Source of the DNA: Brevibacterium aurantiacum
GTDB lineage: Bacteria > Actinomycetota > Actinomycetes > Actinomycetales > Brevibacteriaceae
Assembly: GCF_007558825.1 (NCBI RefSeq)
Contig: NZ_VLTK01000003.1
Coordinates: 310,001-374,000 of the forward strand
DNA: 64,000 nt
Direction of reading: 5' to 3'
Below the pieces are notes generated by a model, which saw only the letters and a program-made list of their open reading frames with translations, made no database searches and was not told where the DNA came from. Of this stretch, positions 1 to 7,597 are shown in pieces; the stretch's first letter is position 1, and each line of letters starts with the position of its first letter. A program made the translations under genes and the position numbers.

Positions 1-386
1 AGTCGGGCGGCGGCGTCGTTGCCCTGGTCTCCGGCGGCTTCACCCCGATCATCGCTCCGGTCGCGGAGACGATGGGCATCACCGAGGTCTACGCCAATGG
101 TCTCGACTCCGACGACGGACTGCTGACCGGCGTCACGAGCGGTCGTGTCATCGATCCGAGTGCGAAGGCGGAGATCTTCGCGCAGCTGTCATCGAAGTAC
201 GGATGTGATCGGGCCCTAACAGTGGCCATCGGCGACGGTGCCAATGACATCGGCATGATCCAGGCCGCGGGTCTGGGTGTCGCCTTCTGTGCGAAACCGG
301 CGCTTGTCGCCGCCGCTGACGCTTCGGTGACGAATCGTGATCTGCGTGAGGTGCTCACCCTCATCGAGGCACGCGCACAGGGGTGA
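1..386 (+). CDS. serB: Phosphoserine phosphatase, C-terminal part (5' end outside window)
   Basis: This is the last ~127 codons of a HAD-superfamily phosphatase, open in frame from the window edge to TGA at 384-386. The HAD motif II stretch VALVSGGF is visible at the very start. The motif III/IV segment GDGANDIGMIQAAGLG lies about 45 residues from the end. Both are characteristic of SerB, which hydrolyses phosphoserine in the last step of serine synthesis. The catalytic DxD motif I must lie upstream, outside the window. The gene ends against a convergent terminator hairpin (411-439). It is intact as far as visible; other HAD phosphatases with the same motifs cannot be fully excluded. Confidence 0.88.
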   Translation, partial: SGGGVVALVSGGFTPIIAPVAETMGITEVYANGLDSDDGLLTGVTSGRVIDPSAKAEIFAQLSSKYGCDRALTVAIGDGANDIGMIQAAGLGVAFCAKPALVAAADASVTNRDLREVLTLIEARAQG

Positions 387-410
387 ACGTCACCGCGGGT
401 GAATGGAACT

Positions 411-439
411 CAGGCGCCTGAATCTCGTTCAGACGCCTG
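411..439. terminator. Hairpin between convergent serB and sixA-like gene
   Basis: Arms 411-422 and 428-439 are complementary at 11 of 12 positions around a 5-base loop. The hairpin lies between two genes that converge, so it can end transcription from either side. There is no clear T-tract, as is common in actinobacteria. Confidence 0.7.
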
Positions 440-460
440 GTTGCGTGTCAGCTGCAGCGC

Positions 461-964
461 TCAGGCCCCGAGGAAGACCCTGAGTTCGGGTGCGGGATAG
501 TTCCCGGGTTCGACGTCCCAGCTCTCAAGGACGAACACTGCAAGAGAGGAAGGACGGAACGCGTCCGGGACTCCGGTGGCAGGGTTCAGGTGGCCGACCA
601 CCTCGGCGACGGTGGGCTGATGGCCCACGATATAGGCGCACTGGGAATCGGACGGGATCGAATTGATCGCGTCGATCCAATCGTCGACTCCCCCGTTGTA
701 GAGGGACTCGTCCTGGCGCAGTTCGAGGCCTGCACCGGTCTCAGGTTCCCCGTTGTGCCGGTTGACGGCTTCGACCACAGCCTGCCCTGTCTGGACGGTG
801 CGCCTGGCCGCCGAGGCGATGGCCACGTCAGGTGACCAGCGCTCGGCGATCTCGGCTCCGGCTTCGACGGCTTGAGCAAGACCTTTGGCGTTCAACGAGC
901 GTTCGAAGTCCGTCGGTCCCTCGGCTTCGGCCTTCGCATGGCGGGCGAGAATGAGCACAGGCAT
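461..964 (-). CDS. Histidine phosphatase family protein (SixA-like)
   Basis: This 167-residue protein belongs to the histidine phosphatase (phosphoglycerate mutase-like) superfamily. The N-terminal LILARHAKAE carries the RH catalytic motif at residues 8-9. A second conserved His occurs in the later IVGHQPTVAEVV segment, as in SixA-type phosphohistidine phosphatases. The substrate cannot be read from sequence. The ATG at 964 is preceded by a GGAG ribosome-binding site. It lies 42 bases downstream of fabI on the same strand, so it is probably the last gene of the fabG-fabI transcription unit. SixA acts on phosphorelay histidines in E. coli; that role is not implied here. Confidence 0.82.
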   Translation of the reverse strand: MPVLILARHAKAEAEGPTDFERSLNAKGLAQAVEAGAEIAERWSPDVAIASAARRTVQTGQAVVEAVNRHNGEPETGAGLELRQDESLYNGGVDDWIDAINSIPSDSQCAYIVGHQPTVAEVVGHLNPATGVPDAFRPSSLAVFVLESWDVEPGNYPAPELRVFLGA

Positions 965-1006
965 CGTCGTGTTCTCCGGATCAGTGTGGGTGTCGGGTGG
1001 TCCGGT

Positions 1007-1765
1007 TCAGGCGCCGGTCGAGTGGAATCCGCCGTCGACGTGGACCATCTCGCCGGTTGTGGCGGGGAACCAGTCCGAGAGGAGTGCGACGATCGCTTTG
1101 CCTGCCGGAGTGGTGTCCTTCTGGTCCCAGCCCAGCGGCGCACGGTCGCCCCACATGTCTTCGAGGGTCCCGAATCCGGGGATCGAGGTGGCGGCGGTGG
1201 TCTTCAGCGGTCCGGCCGAGACGAGATTGACGCGGACTCCGTCCTCGCCGACGTACTTCGCGAGGTAGCGAGCAGTGGACTCGAAGGCGGCCTTGGCCAC
1301 GCCCATCCAGTCGTAGACCGGCCAGGAGATGGTGGCGTCGAAGGTCAGCCCGACGACACCGGCACCCTTGTTGAGCACGGGCTTCGCGGCCACGGTGATG
1401 GCCTTGAGCGAGAACGCCGAGACATGGATCGCTGCGGACACGGAGTCCCAGGGGGTGTCGAGGAACACGCCGCCGAGTGCGTCTTTGGGGGCAAACGCGA
1501 TGGCGTGGACGATGCCGTCGATGTTGCCCTCGAGGCGCTCAGGCAGTGCTGCCAGGTCATCGTCGTTGGTGGCATCGAGTTCGATGACCTTCGGGGTCTC
1601 GGGCAGTCGCTCGGCGATCACCTGGGTGATCTTCATCTGGCGGCCGAAGCTGGAGAGGATGACTTCGGCACCCTGCTCCTGGGCGATGCGGGCGGCTGCG
1701 AAGGCGATGGATGCCTCGGTCAGAACGCCGGTGACGAGGATGCGCTTTCCGTCAAGAATTCCCAT
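1007..1765 (-). CDS. fabI: Enoyl-[acyl-carrier-protein] reductase (NADH)
   Basis: This 252-residue short-chain dehydrogenase/reductase of the FabI/InhA type catalyses the last reduction of each fatty-acid elongation cycle. The N-terminal cofactor segment GKRILVTGVLTEASIA replaces the usual GxxxGxG, which is diagnostic of FabI. The catalytic region VYDWMGVAKAAFEST supplies the Tyr-(x)6-Lys pair. Length is normal for FabI. An AAGGA ribosome-binding site precedes the ATG. It follows fabG by 98 bases on the same strand, the same order as mabA-inhA in mycobacteria. It is the expected target class of triclosan and isoniazid-type inhibitors, but no resistance inference is made. Confidence 0.93.
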   Translation of the reverse strand: MGILDGKRILVTGVLTEASIAFAAARIAQEQGAEVILSSFGRQMKITQVIAERLPETPKVIELDATNDDDLAALPERLEGNIDGIVHAIAFAPKDALGGVFLDTPWDSVSAAIHVSAFSLKAITVAAKPVLNKGAGVVGLTFDATISWPVYDWMGVAKAAFESTARYLAKYVGEDGVRVNLVSAGPLKTTAATSIPGFGTLEDMWGDRAPLGWDQKDTTPAGKAIVALLSDWFPATTGEMVHVDGGFHSTGA

Positions 1766-1863
1766 TGTGGTCCTTTCGAAATGTTCAAACGGGGGGTGAA
1801 ATCGTTGCGATCGACGCCGTAGGAGCCGGCGTCCTTGATGTGAAGTCTAGATGTTGACGGGGC

Positions 1864-2574
1864 TCAGTGCCCCATCCCCAGTCCGCCGTCGACGGGAATG
1901 ACGGCGCCGGAGATGTATGCGGCTTCGTCTGAGGACACCCAGCGCACGACCTTCGCGACCTCGCTCGCCTCGGCGAATCGCTTGGCGGGGATCGTGGCGA
2001 GGTATTCCTTCTGCTGTTTCTCGGGCAGCTCATCCGTCATGTCGGTGCGGATGAAGCCCGGTGCGACGACGTTGGCGGTGATGCCGCGCGACCCCAGTTC
2101 ACGGGTGACCGAGCGGGCGAGACCGACGAGGCCGGCCTTCGACGCCGAGTAGTTCACCTGACCGGGGACCCCGTAGAGTCCCGACACGGACGAAATGAGC
2201 ACAATGCGGCCCTTCTTCGCGCGAATCATTCCGGTGATGGCACGTTTGACGGTGCGGAAGGTGCCGGTGAGATTGGTGTCGACGACGGCCTCGAACTCCT
2301 CGTCACTCATCCGCATGAGCAGATTGTCGCGGGTGATGCCGGCGTTCGCCACGACCACCTCGACTGGGCCCAGCTTCTCCTCGATCTGCGCGAACGCCGC
2401 GTCGAGGGAGGCAGCATCGGTGACGTCCGCCGACACGGCCAGAGCACCTTCCGGTGCGTCTCCGTTGCGAGAGGTGACGGCGACCGTGTCGCCCTGGGCG
2501 AGGAATTCCTCGGCGATGGTGCGGCCGATTCCGCGGTTTCCTCCGGTCACGAGGACTATGCGTGGTTCTGACAC
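1864..2574 (-). CDS. fabG: 3-oxoacyl-[acyl-carrier-protein] reductase
   Basis: This 236-residue SDR protein reduces 3-oxoacyl-ACP with NADPH in type II fatty-acid synthesis. It shows the cofactor loop VTGGNRGIGRTIA near residue 10, NAG at about residue 80, a catalytic Ser in ISSVSGLYG, and YSASK as the Tyr-Lys pair. The C-terminal IPVDGGLGMGH is typical of FabG. The start codon is GTG with a GGAGAG ribosome-binding site. It heads a leftward cluster with fabI. A 14-base dyad (2613-2626) lies 39 bases upstream and may be an operator. As in mycobacteria, the enzyme could be dedicated to FAS-II. Confidence 0.92.
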   Translation of the reverse strand: MSEPRIVLVTGGNRGIGRTIAEEFLAQGDTVAVTSRNGDAPEGALAVSADVTDAASLDAAFAQIEEKLGPVEVVVANAGITRDNLLMRMSDEEFEAVVDTNLTGTFRTVKRAITGMIRAKKGRIVLISSVSGLYGVPGQVNYSASKAGLVGLARSVTRELGSRGITANVVAPGFIRTDMTDELPEKQQKEYLATIPAKRFAEASEVAKVVRWVSSDEAAYISGAVIPVDGGLGMGH

Positions 2575-2612
2575 GAATCTCTCCTGTTGGTGGACAATAC
2601 AGATTGATCAGC

Positions 2613-2626
2613 GTTTGAGATCAAAC
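2613..2626. promoter_or_regulatory. Dyad GTTTGA-GA-TCAAAC upstream of fabG
   Basis: Perfect 6-bp inverted arms are separated by two bases in the 147-bp divergent gap between fabG and the DUF3099 gene. The position, 39-52 bases before the fabG GTG, fits an operator for a TetR- or MarR-type fatty-acid regulator. No regulator has been identified, so this is inference from symmetry and position only. Confidence 0.4.
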
Positions 2627-2721
2627 TTACCGTCACTAACCTATCGCGAACCGGCAGGCGTCGATACGACTCACACAAACGAAGAGTATGATTTTGTAGC
2701 AGTAATCGAACGAAGAAGGCT

Positions 2722-3114
2722 ATGTCCAAGCACCCCCAGCAGATCACCACGGCAGACACCGCCCTTGATGACGACATGAAGTCGCGGATCATCAAATACT
2801 CGATCACCATGGCGATTCGCACGCTCTGCTTCGTGGCGGCCTATCTCATGTTCCGGGCAGATCTGACCGTGTTGATGTGGATCTGCGTGGCCGGTGCCGT
2901 GCTCCTCCCCTATCCGGCTGTGATCTTCGCCAATGCCGGGCGTGAGCGCACCACCAATGACGATTCGGCGCTGCTGGACAACGCGCCGATGCCCGAGCTG
3001 CCACCGGCAACTGGTGAGACCATCGCCGGGGAGACGATCGCCGGGGAATCCGACGACTCCGCGCCGGACGATGGTGAAACCTCGGCAGACCCGACTCGAG
3101 GTGATGAAACTTGA
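2722..3114 (+). CDS. DUF3099-family membrane protein
   Basis: This 130-residue protein has an N-terminal segment starting QQITTADTALDDDM. Two hydrophobic helices follow (about residues 33-52 and 55-74), then a hydrophilic Asp/Glu/Thr-rich tail. This arrangement matches DUF3099 proteins, small two-helix actinobacterial membrane proteins of unknown function. It is the first gene of a rightward cluster with a small Cys protein and SURF1, and its stop overlaps the next start by four bases. The neighbourhood suggests an envelope or respiratory context, but no function can be assigned. Confidence 0.75.
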   Translation: MSKHPQQITTADTALDDDMKSRIIKYSITMAIRTLCFVAAYLMFRADLTVLMWICVAGAVLLPYPAVIFANAGRERTTNDDSALLDNAPMPELPPATGETIAGETIAGESDDSAPDDGETSADPTRGDET

Positions 3115-3323
3115 CCGAGACGCTCCAGTGCTCGGCGAAGGGATGTCGGGCAGAAGCCACCCGCGCAATTCTGTGGAACAATCCCCGCCTGCACATGCCC
3201 AAACGCCGCAAGACCTGGCTGGCCTGTGACGAACATCTCGACTATCTGCGAGAGTTCCTGACTATGCGCAGCTTCTATCAAAGCGACGTAGCCGTCGACG
3301 ACATCCCGGAGGACGCCGGTTGA
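3111..3323 (+). CDS. Small Cys-containing conserved protein
   Basis: This 70-residue protein starts with TTG inside a 4-base TTGA overlap with the DUF3099 gene. It carries CSAKGC near the N-terminus and a third Cys followed by Asp-Glu-His (LACDEHLDYL), spaced like a small metal-binding or zinc-ribbon fold. The residues are also compatible with a Cys/His zinc site, but binding is not demonstrated. The stop TGA overlaps the SURF1 ATG by one base, so the three genes are translationally coupled. Conserved companions of this kind are known next to SURF1 in actinobacteria; the function is unknown. Confidence 0.68.
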   Translation: MTETLQCSAKGCRAEATRAILWNNPRLHMPKRRKTWLACDEHLDYLREFLTMRSFYQSDVAVDDIPEDAG

Positions 3324-4225
3324 TGTCACGCTATTCCTTCCTCTTCAGCGCACGGTGGCTGAAATACATCGCCATGACCGTCATCATCGTCATCGCCTGC
3401 ATCTTCCTGGCACTGTGGCAGAAGGACCGACAGGATCAACGGCAGTACGAGATCGCTACGATCAACGCGAACTATTCGTCAGCACCGGTCGACATCACGA
3501 GCATCCTGGATTCCACTTCGGCGAACCTCGATGAGTCCGATGAATGGCGACAGGTGTCGCTGACCGGACACTTCCGGACGTCCGATACCGTCTTCGCGCG
3601 CAACCGCACGGTCAATGACAAGGTCGGCTACTACGTCGTCGTTCCGTTCGAACTCACCTCCGGAGACACGATCGCAATCGTCAGGGGATGGATCGCGGAA
3701 CCCGATCAGGTCCCGCCGACGCCCACCGGGGAGCAGACCATCGCTGCCCGTCTCCAACCGGCCCAGGACGGCTCCGAGGACAATAATCCGGATGGGCTGA
3801 TCAAGGCCATCGATCCCGCCCGGATCCCCGGTATGGACTCGGCATACGAAAACGTCTACGCGGAGACAGTCCACACCGGCGGCGGCCTGCCCGGCGAATC
3901 TGGGCTGACGCCTCTGCCTGCACCGGATCTCGACCCGGGCAACCACCTGTCCTACATGCTTCAGTGGTTCACCTTCGGCATCATGATCATCATCGCCGTG
4001 TCGATCTCTGCCAGACGAGAACGCAGAGCCGACGCCGAGGCGGCTGAGAGATCCACCGGCGACGTCGAATACGTCGTCGTGGACAAGGAGGCACTGGGAG
4101 CGGGAGCGAAGATCTCCCAGCCGGGCAACCGCTATGGCCGCAACCGGTTGAGATCACCGGGAGTGCACGGCCGTGACGAGGCCGAAGAGGACGAATTCAT
4201 CGAGGACCGGTTCAGGCACTCCTGA
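3323..4225 (+). CDS. SURF1 family cytochrome oxidase biogenesis protein
   Basis: This 300-residue protein has the SURF1 layout: an N-terminal membrane helix (about residues 13-32), a large extracytoplasmic domain and a second membrane helix near residue 220, followed by a charged cytoplasmic tail of about 70 residues. The conserved LTGHF and NRTVNDKVGYYVVVPF blocks are visible. SURF1 helps assemble the aa3-type cytochrome c oxidase, probably at the heme a step; ctaA and ctaB later in the window fit. ATG 3323 overlaps the upstream TGA; an in-frame TTG three bases earlier is the alternative start. The stop codon lies inside a hairpin (4205-4232). Confidence 0.85.
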   Translation: MSRYSFLFSARWLKYIAMTVIIVIACIFLALWQKDRQDQRQYEIATINANYSSAPVDITSILDSTSANLDESDEWRQVSLTGHFRTSDTVFARNRTVNDKVGYYVVVPFELTSGDTIAIVRGWIAEPDQVPPTPTGEQTIAARLQPAQDGSEDNNPDGLIKAIDPARIPGMDSAYENVYAETVHTGGGLPGESGLTPLPAPDLDPGNHLSYMLQWFTFGIMIIIAVSISARRERRADAEAAERSTGDVEYVVVDKEALGAGAKISQPGNRYGRNRLRSPGVHGRDEAEEDEFIEDRFRHS

Positions 4226-4232
4226 ACCGGTC
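4205..4232. terminator. Hairpin spanning the SURF1 stop codon
   Basis: Perfect 12-bp arms (4205-4216 and 4221-4232) close a 4-base loop. The right arm contains the SURF1 TGA at 4223-4225. It lies in the 39-bp convergent gap with the ABC-F gene, so a bidirectional terminator is likely. Confidence 0.65.
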
Positions 4233-4264
4233 GTCGTTGGGACCACCGGTGAAGAGGTCGAGCC

Positions 4265-5863
4265 TCAGGCCAGTGTGACGAGATCCAGGTAGGTGTCGTT
4301 CCACAGGTCCTCGTCGCCGTCGGGCAGCAGCAGCACACGGTCGGGGTCGAGCGCGGAGACGGCTCCCTCATCGTGGGTGACGAGGATGATGGCGCCCTCA
4401 TAGCGGCGGATGGCTGAGAGGATCTCTTCACGAGAGGCCGGATCGAGGTTGTTCGTCGGCTCATCGAGGAGGAGGACGTTAGCGCTGGAGACCACGAGTG
4501 TGGCCAGCGCCAGACGGGTCTTCTCACCACCGGAGAGCACCTTTGAGGGCTTGTGCACGTCATCGCCGGAGAACAGGAACGAACCGAGCACATTGCGCAC
4601 CGCGGTGTCATCGAGGTGCGGGGAATTGCGCTTCATATTCTCCAACACGCTGCGATCGAGATCGAGCGTCTCATGCTCCTGCGCATAGTAGCCGAGCTTG
4701 AGTCCGAACCCGGGGACGACCTCACCCGAGTCCGGCTCGTCGAGGCCGGCCAGCAGGCGCAGCAATGTCGTCTTGCCAGCACCGTTGTAGCCGAGGATCA
4801 CCACGCGTGAGCCCTTGTCGATGGCCAAGTCGACGCCGGTGAAGACCTCTGTCGAGCCGAAGCTGCGCGAAAGTCCCTCCGCTGTCAGCGGCACCCGCCC
4901 GCAGTCGGCAGGGGCGGGGAAGCGCAGGTTGGCGACCTTTTCGGAACTGCGTTCGTCATCGAGTCCGGCCAACAGGCGTTCGGCGCGTTTGGCCATCTGC
5001 TGTGCGGCCACGGTCTTCGTGGCCTTCGCCATCATCTTGTTCGCCTGCGCAGTCAGCGCCGATGCCTTCTTCTCCGCGTTCGCACGCTCGCGACGGCGTC
5101 GGCGCTCGTCGTCTTCGCGCTGCTTGAGGTAGAGACGGTAGCCCATCGAGTAGATGTCGATGGTCTGGCGAGTTGCATCAAGGAAGAACACCTTGTTGAC
5201 GACTTCATCGATGAGGTCGAGGTCGTGGCTGATGACGATGAGACCGCCGGAGTATCCCTTGAGGTAGTCGCGCAGCCACAGCACGGATTCCGCATCGAGG
5301 TGGTTCGTCGGTTCGTCGAGGATCATCGTGTCCGGAGCCGAGAACAGGATCCGCGCGAGCTCCACGCGACGCCGCTGACCACCGGAGAGGGTTCCGATCT
5401 CCTGGCTGATGAGGTCCTCGTCGAGACCGAGGTTGGCAGCGATAGCATAGGCCTCTGACTCTGCGGAATAGCCCCCGGCAGCCATGAATTCGGATTCAAT
5501 GCGCGGGTAGCGATCGATGGCCTTGGCCGAGACGTTCTCATCGGGTGAGGCCATCTGGCGTTCGGCCTTGCGCAGGCGTTTGATCAGGACGTCGAGTTCA
5601 CGGGCGGACAGGATCCGCTCCATTCCTGTGGCCTGCAGATCTCCGCTGCGGGGATCCTGAGGCAGGTACCCCACTGTCCCAGACACGGAGACATCGCCCG
5701 CCGAGGCGGGATGACCTCCCATGATCACCTTCGTCAGGGTGGTCTTCCCTGCCCCGTTGCGTCCGACCAGGCCGACACGGTCGCCCTTGTCCACACGGAA
5801 GGAGACCTCGGACATCAGCGTACGGGCGCCGACGGTGACTTCGAGACCAGAGGCGGAAATCAT
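4265..5863 (-). CDS. ABC-F family ATPase (ribosome-associated type)
   Basis: This 532-residue protein has two ABC ATPase domains in tandem and no membrane segments, which defines ABC-F. Walker A motifs GRNGAGKTT and GYNGAGKTT, signatures LSGGQRRRVELA and LSGGEKTRLALA, and Walker B motifs ending DEPTNHLD and DEPTNNLD are all present. The inter-domain linker is long and charged, rich in Arg, Lys and Glu (about residues 245-305). ABC-F proteins act on the ribosome, in translation regulation or antibiotic protection. The position between suf and fabG-fabI resembles that of Rv1473 in M. tuberculosis, which argues for a core gene. It overlaps rnhA by four bases (ATGA). Confidence 0.9.
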   Translation of the reverse strand: MISASGLEVTVGARTLMSEVSFRVDKGDRVGLVGRNGAGKTTLTKVIMGGHPASAGDVSVSGTVGYLPQDPRSGDLQATGMERILSARELDVLIKRLRKAERQMASPDENVSAKAIDRYPRIESEFMAAGGYSAESEAYAIAANLGLDEDLISQEIGTLSGGQRRRVELARILFSAPDTMILDEPTNHLDAESVLWLRDYLKGYSGGLIVISHDLDLIDEVVNKVFFLDATRQTIDIYSMGYRLYLKQREDDERRRRRERANAEKKASALTAQANKMMAKATKTVAAQQMAKRAERLLAGLDDERSSEKVANLRFPAPADCGRVPLTAEGLSRSFGSTEVFTGVDLAIDKGSRVVILGYNGAGKTTLLRLLAGLDEPDSGEVVPGFGLKLGYYAQEHETLDLDRSVLENMKRNSPHLDDTAVRNVLGSFLFSGDDVHKPSKVLSGGEKTRLALATLVVSSANVLLLDEPTNNLDPASREEILSAIRRYEGAIILVTHDEGAVSALDPDRVLLLPDGDEDLWNDTYLDLVTLA

Positions 5864-6564
5864 TCATTCTCCAAACTGCGACCGATGATGTCGGCCAAGA
5901 ATTCTTGCGGGTGGATTCCCTGAGCCTGTGCCCGGGAGACGAGTTCGTCTGCAATGTGTGTGGGCACTCGACAGGACACGAGCGTGGTGGTCTCTGCTCC
6001 CGACGCGTCGTCGGCGACCGGAGCCTCGCCGTCGGCAGGAACTTCCTCGGCAACCGGTGCGTCAGCACCTGAGGCCGCCGTGATCGACCGGGACGTCCCC
6101 GCGGGGACGTATCCGGGTCCGGCTGGAACCGTGGTGCCCTTCTGGTACGCAGTGGCGGCTGCCCGCGCACGGTCGTCTGCAGCTTCGTTCATGGCGTGGT
6201 TGCTGTGGCCCTTGACCCATTCGAATTCGACCTCGCGGCCCTTCAGTGCGGAATCGAGCTGTTCGAGGAGATCCTTGTTGAGGACGTCCTTGCCGTCAGC
6301 CTTCTTCCATCCTTTGCGCTTCCAGCCGGGCATCCACTTCGTCAGTGCGTTGATGACGTATTTCGAGTCACAGAAGACCTTGAGGTCCTCATCGGCGTCG
6401 GCCGTTGAGTTCAGCAGGTCGAGGACGGCCATGAGCTCACCGCGGTTGTTCGTCGATTCCTTCCATCCGCCGGCGTGCCAGCAGCCATCGTCGACATACC
6501 AGGCCCAGCCGGCGGGTCCGGGGTTGCCGAGGGCTGACCCGTCTGCGGCCGCGATGATCGTCAA
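5860..6564 (-). CDS. rnhA: Ribonuclease HI with C-terminal ribbon-helix-helix-like domain
   Basis: This 234-residue protein has RNase HI at residues 1-145 with the catalytic set Asp8, Glu43, Asp66 and Asp130 and the loop His120. It degrades the RNA strand of RNA-DNA hybrids. An Ala/Pro/Glu-rich linker (about 146-190) leads to a 40-residue tail (192-232). That tail reads as a beta strand VSCRVP, then helix THIADELVSRAQAQG, turn IHP and helix QEFLADIIGRSL, the pattern of an Arc/CopG ribbon-helix-helix domain. Such a tail could dimerise the enzyme or bind nucleic acid; this is inference. It is translationally coupled to the downstream ABC-F gene. Confidence 0.9.
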   Translation of the reverse strand: MTIIAAADGSALGNPGPAGWAWYVDDGCWHAGGWKESTNNRGELMAVLDLLNSTADADEDLKVFCDSKYVINALTKWMPGWKRKGWKKADGKDVLNKDLLEQLDSALKGREVEFEWVKGHSNHAMNEAADDRARAAATAYQKGTTVPAGPGYVPAGTSRSITAASGADAPVAEEVPADGEAPVADDASGAETTTLVSCRVPTHIADELVSRAQAQGIHPQEFLADIIGRSLENE

Positions 6565-6692
6565 TGGTTCTCCTAAGGAAGTCGGTCTTCATTCTTTCAT
6601 GCCGAGCCTGCGCCCCCGCATTCAGGGCGGGTGATGTCCGCAACCCCTTCCAGCCCGACCGATACGCCACAGCTGCGACCCGGTCATGAACA

Positions 6693-6736
6693 TCGCCGAG
6701 GTGGGGGCACCGGAATCGGCGCTCCCACCTCGGCGA
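6693..6736 (-). terminator. Terminator of the suf operon
   Basis: A 16-bp stem (6693-6708 with 6721-6736, one G-T pair) has a 12-base loop that contains a further small CCG/CGG hairpin. It is 46 bases past the sufT stop on the transcribed strand, in a 217-bp gap before rnhA. I see nothing else in that gap. Confidence 0.8.
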
Positions 6737-6781
6737 GGTGAGGGTGTGACGTCTCCACGGGGACGTCTGCAGTATCAGAAC

Positions 6782-7117
6782 TCAGATGTTGAAGCCGAGG
6801 GCCCTCATCTGTTCGCGACCGTCGTCGGTGATCTTCTCCGGCCCCCATGGCGGCATCCAGACCCAGTTGATCCGGTAGGCCGGCACGATGCCTTCGAGGC
6901 ACTGAGCGGTCTGGTCTTCGATGACATCCGTCAGCGGGCAGGCCGCAGACGTCAGGGTCATCTCGACGACGGCGGTGCCGTCGTCTTCGACGGAGAGTCC
7001 GTAGACGAGTCCGAGATCGACGATGTTGACGCCGAGCTCCGGGTCGACGACATCCATCATCGCTTCGCGCACCTCGTCGATGCTGGCGTTCTGCGGTGCG
7101 TCTATCACTTCGGGCAT
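6782..7117 (-). CDS. sufT: MIP18/DUF59 family Fe-S assembly factor SufT
   Basis: This 111-residue DUF59 protein contains MMDVVDPELGVNIVDLGLVYGL-type N-terminal sequence (residues about 18-39), then LTSAACPLTDVIEDQ with the conserved Cys of the family. The C-terminal DDGREQMRALGFNI is standard for actinobacterial SufT-like proteins. The family takes part in Fe-S cluster maturation or delivery. The ATG at 7117 has a strong GGAGTAAGA leader, so the longer in-frame GTG-type start upstream is unlikely. It begins two bases after the sufU stop and is the last gene of the suf operon, just before a strong hairpin. Confidence 0.88.
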   Translation of the reverse strand: MPEVIDAPQNASIDEVREAMMDVVDPELGVNIVDLGLVYGLSVEDDGTAVVEMTLTSAACPLTDVIEDQTAQCLEGIVPAYRINWVWMPPWGPEKITDDGREQMRALGFNI

Positions 7118-7119
7118 TC

Positions 7120-7587
7120 TTACTCCTTCAGAGACGATTGGGCTTGGTTGAGTGCGTCCTTGAACGCGACCCAGGACAGGAGCGCGCACTTGATCCTGGC
7201 GGGGAACTTCGACACTCCGCTGAACGCCGCAGCGTCGCCGAGTATTTCCTCATCTCCCACAATTGTCCCACGAGAGTGCATCAGCTCGTGGAACTTCGCT
7301 TCGATGTCGAGCATGCCCTCCACGCTGTTCTCCGAGGCGAGCTCGGAGAGGACTGAGGCCGAGGCCATCGAGATCGAGCACCCGTCGCCGGACCAACGCA
7401 CGGCGATTGCGCCGTCATCGCTGATCTCAGTCTCGAGTTCGATCTCGTCTCCGCACGTGGGATTGATCTGGTGCGAGGAGCCGTGAGGTCCCGCTGCGCC
7501 CTCGCGCAGCAGAGCCGCGTTGCCGATCCGCGACCGGGAGTGGTCGAGGATGACCTGTTGGTAGAGCTGTTGCATCTGCGTGCTCAT
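7120..7587 (-). CDS. sufU: Fe-S cluster assembly protein SufU
   Basis: This 155-residue IscU/SufU-fold protein has three conserved Cys in NPTCGDEIELE, GDGCSISMASASV and IKCALLSW, with the Asp after the first Cys. In Gram-positive SUF systems SufU is a zinc-dependent sulfurtransferase that accepts persulfide from SufS. The insert between the second and third Cys is the Gram-positive hallmark separating SufU from IscU. It lies ten bases after sufS. No sufE is present in the operon, consistent with SufU as the SufS partner. Confidence 0.92.
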   Translation of the reverse strand: MSTQMQQLYQQVILDHSRSRIGNAALLREGAAGPHGSSHQINPTCGDEIELETEISDDGAIAVRWSGDGCSISMASASVLSELASENSVEGMLDIEAKFHELMHSRGTIVGDEEILGDAAAFSGVSKFPARIKCALLSWVAFKDALNQAQSSLKE

Positions 7588-7597
7588 GACACGATCC

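Noticed and set aside
872..1822. Long open frame opposite fabI (about 316 codons)
   Set aside because: Shadow of fabI in another frame. It has low-complexity Gly/Arg composition typical of high-GC antisense frames and no recognisable domain.
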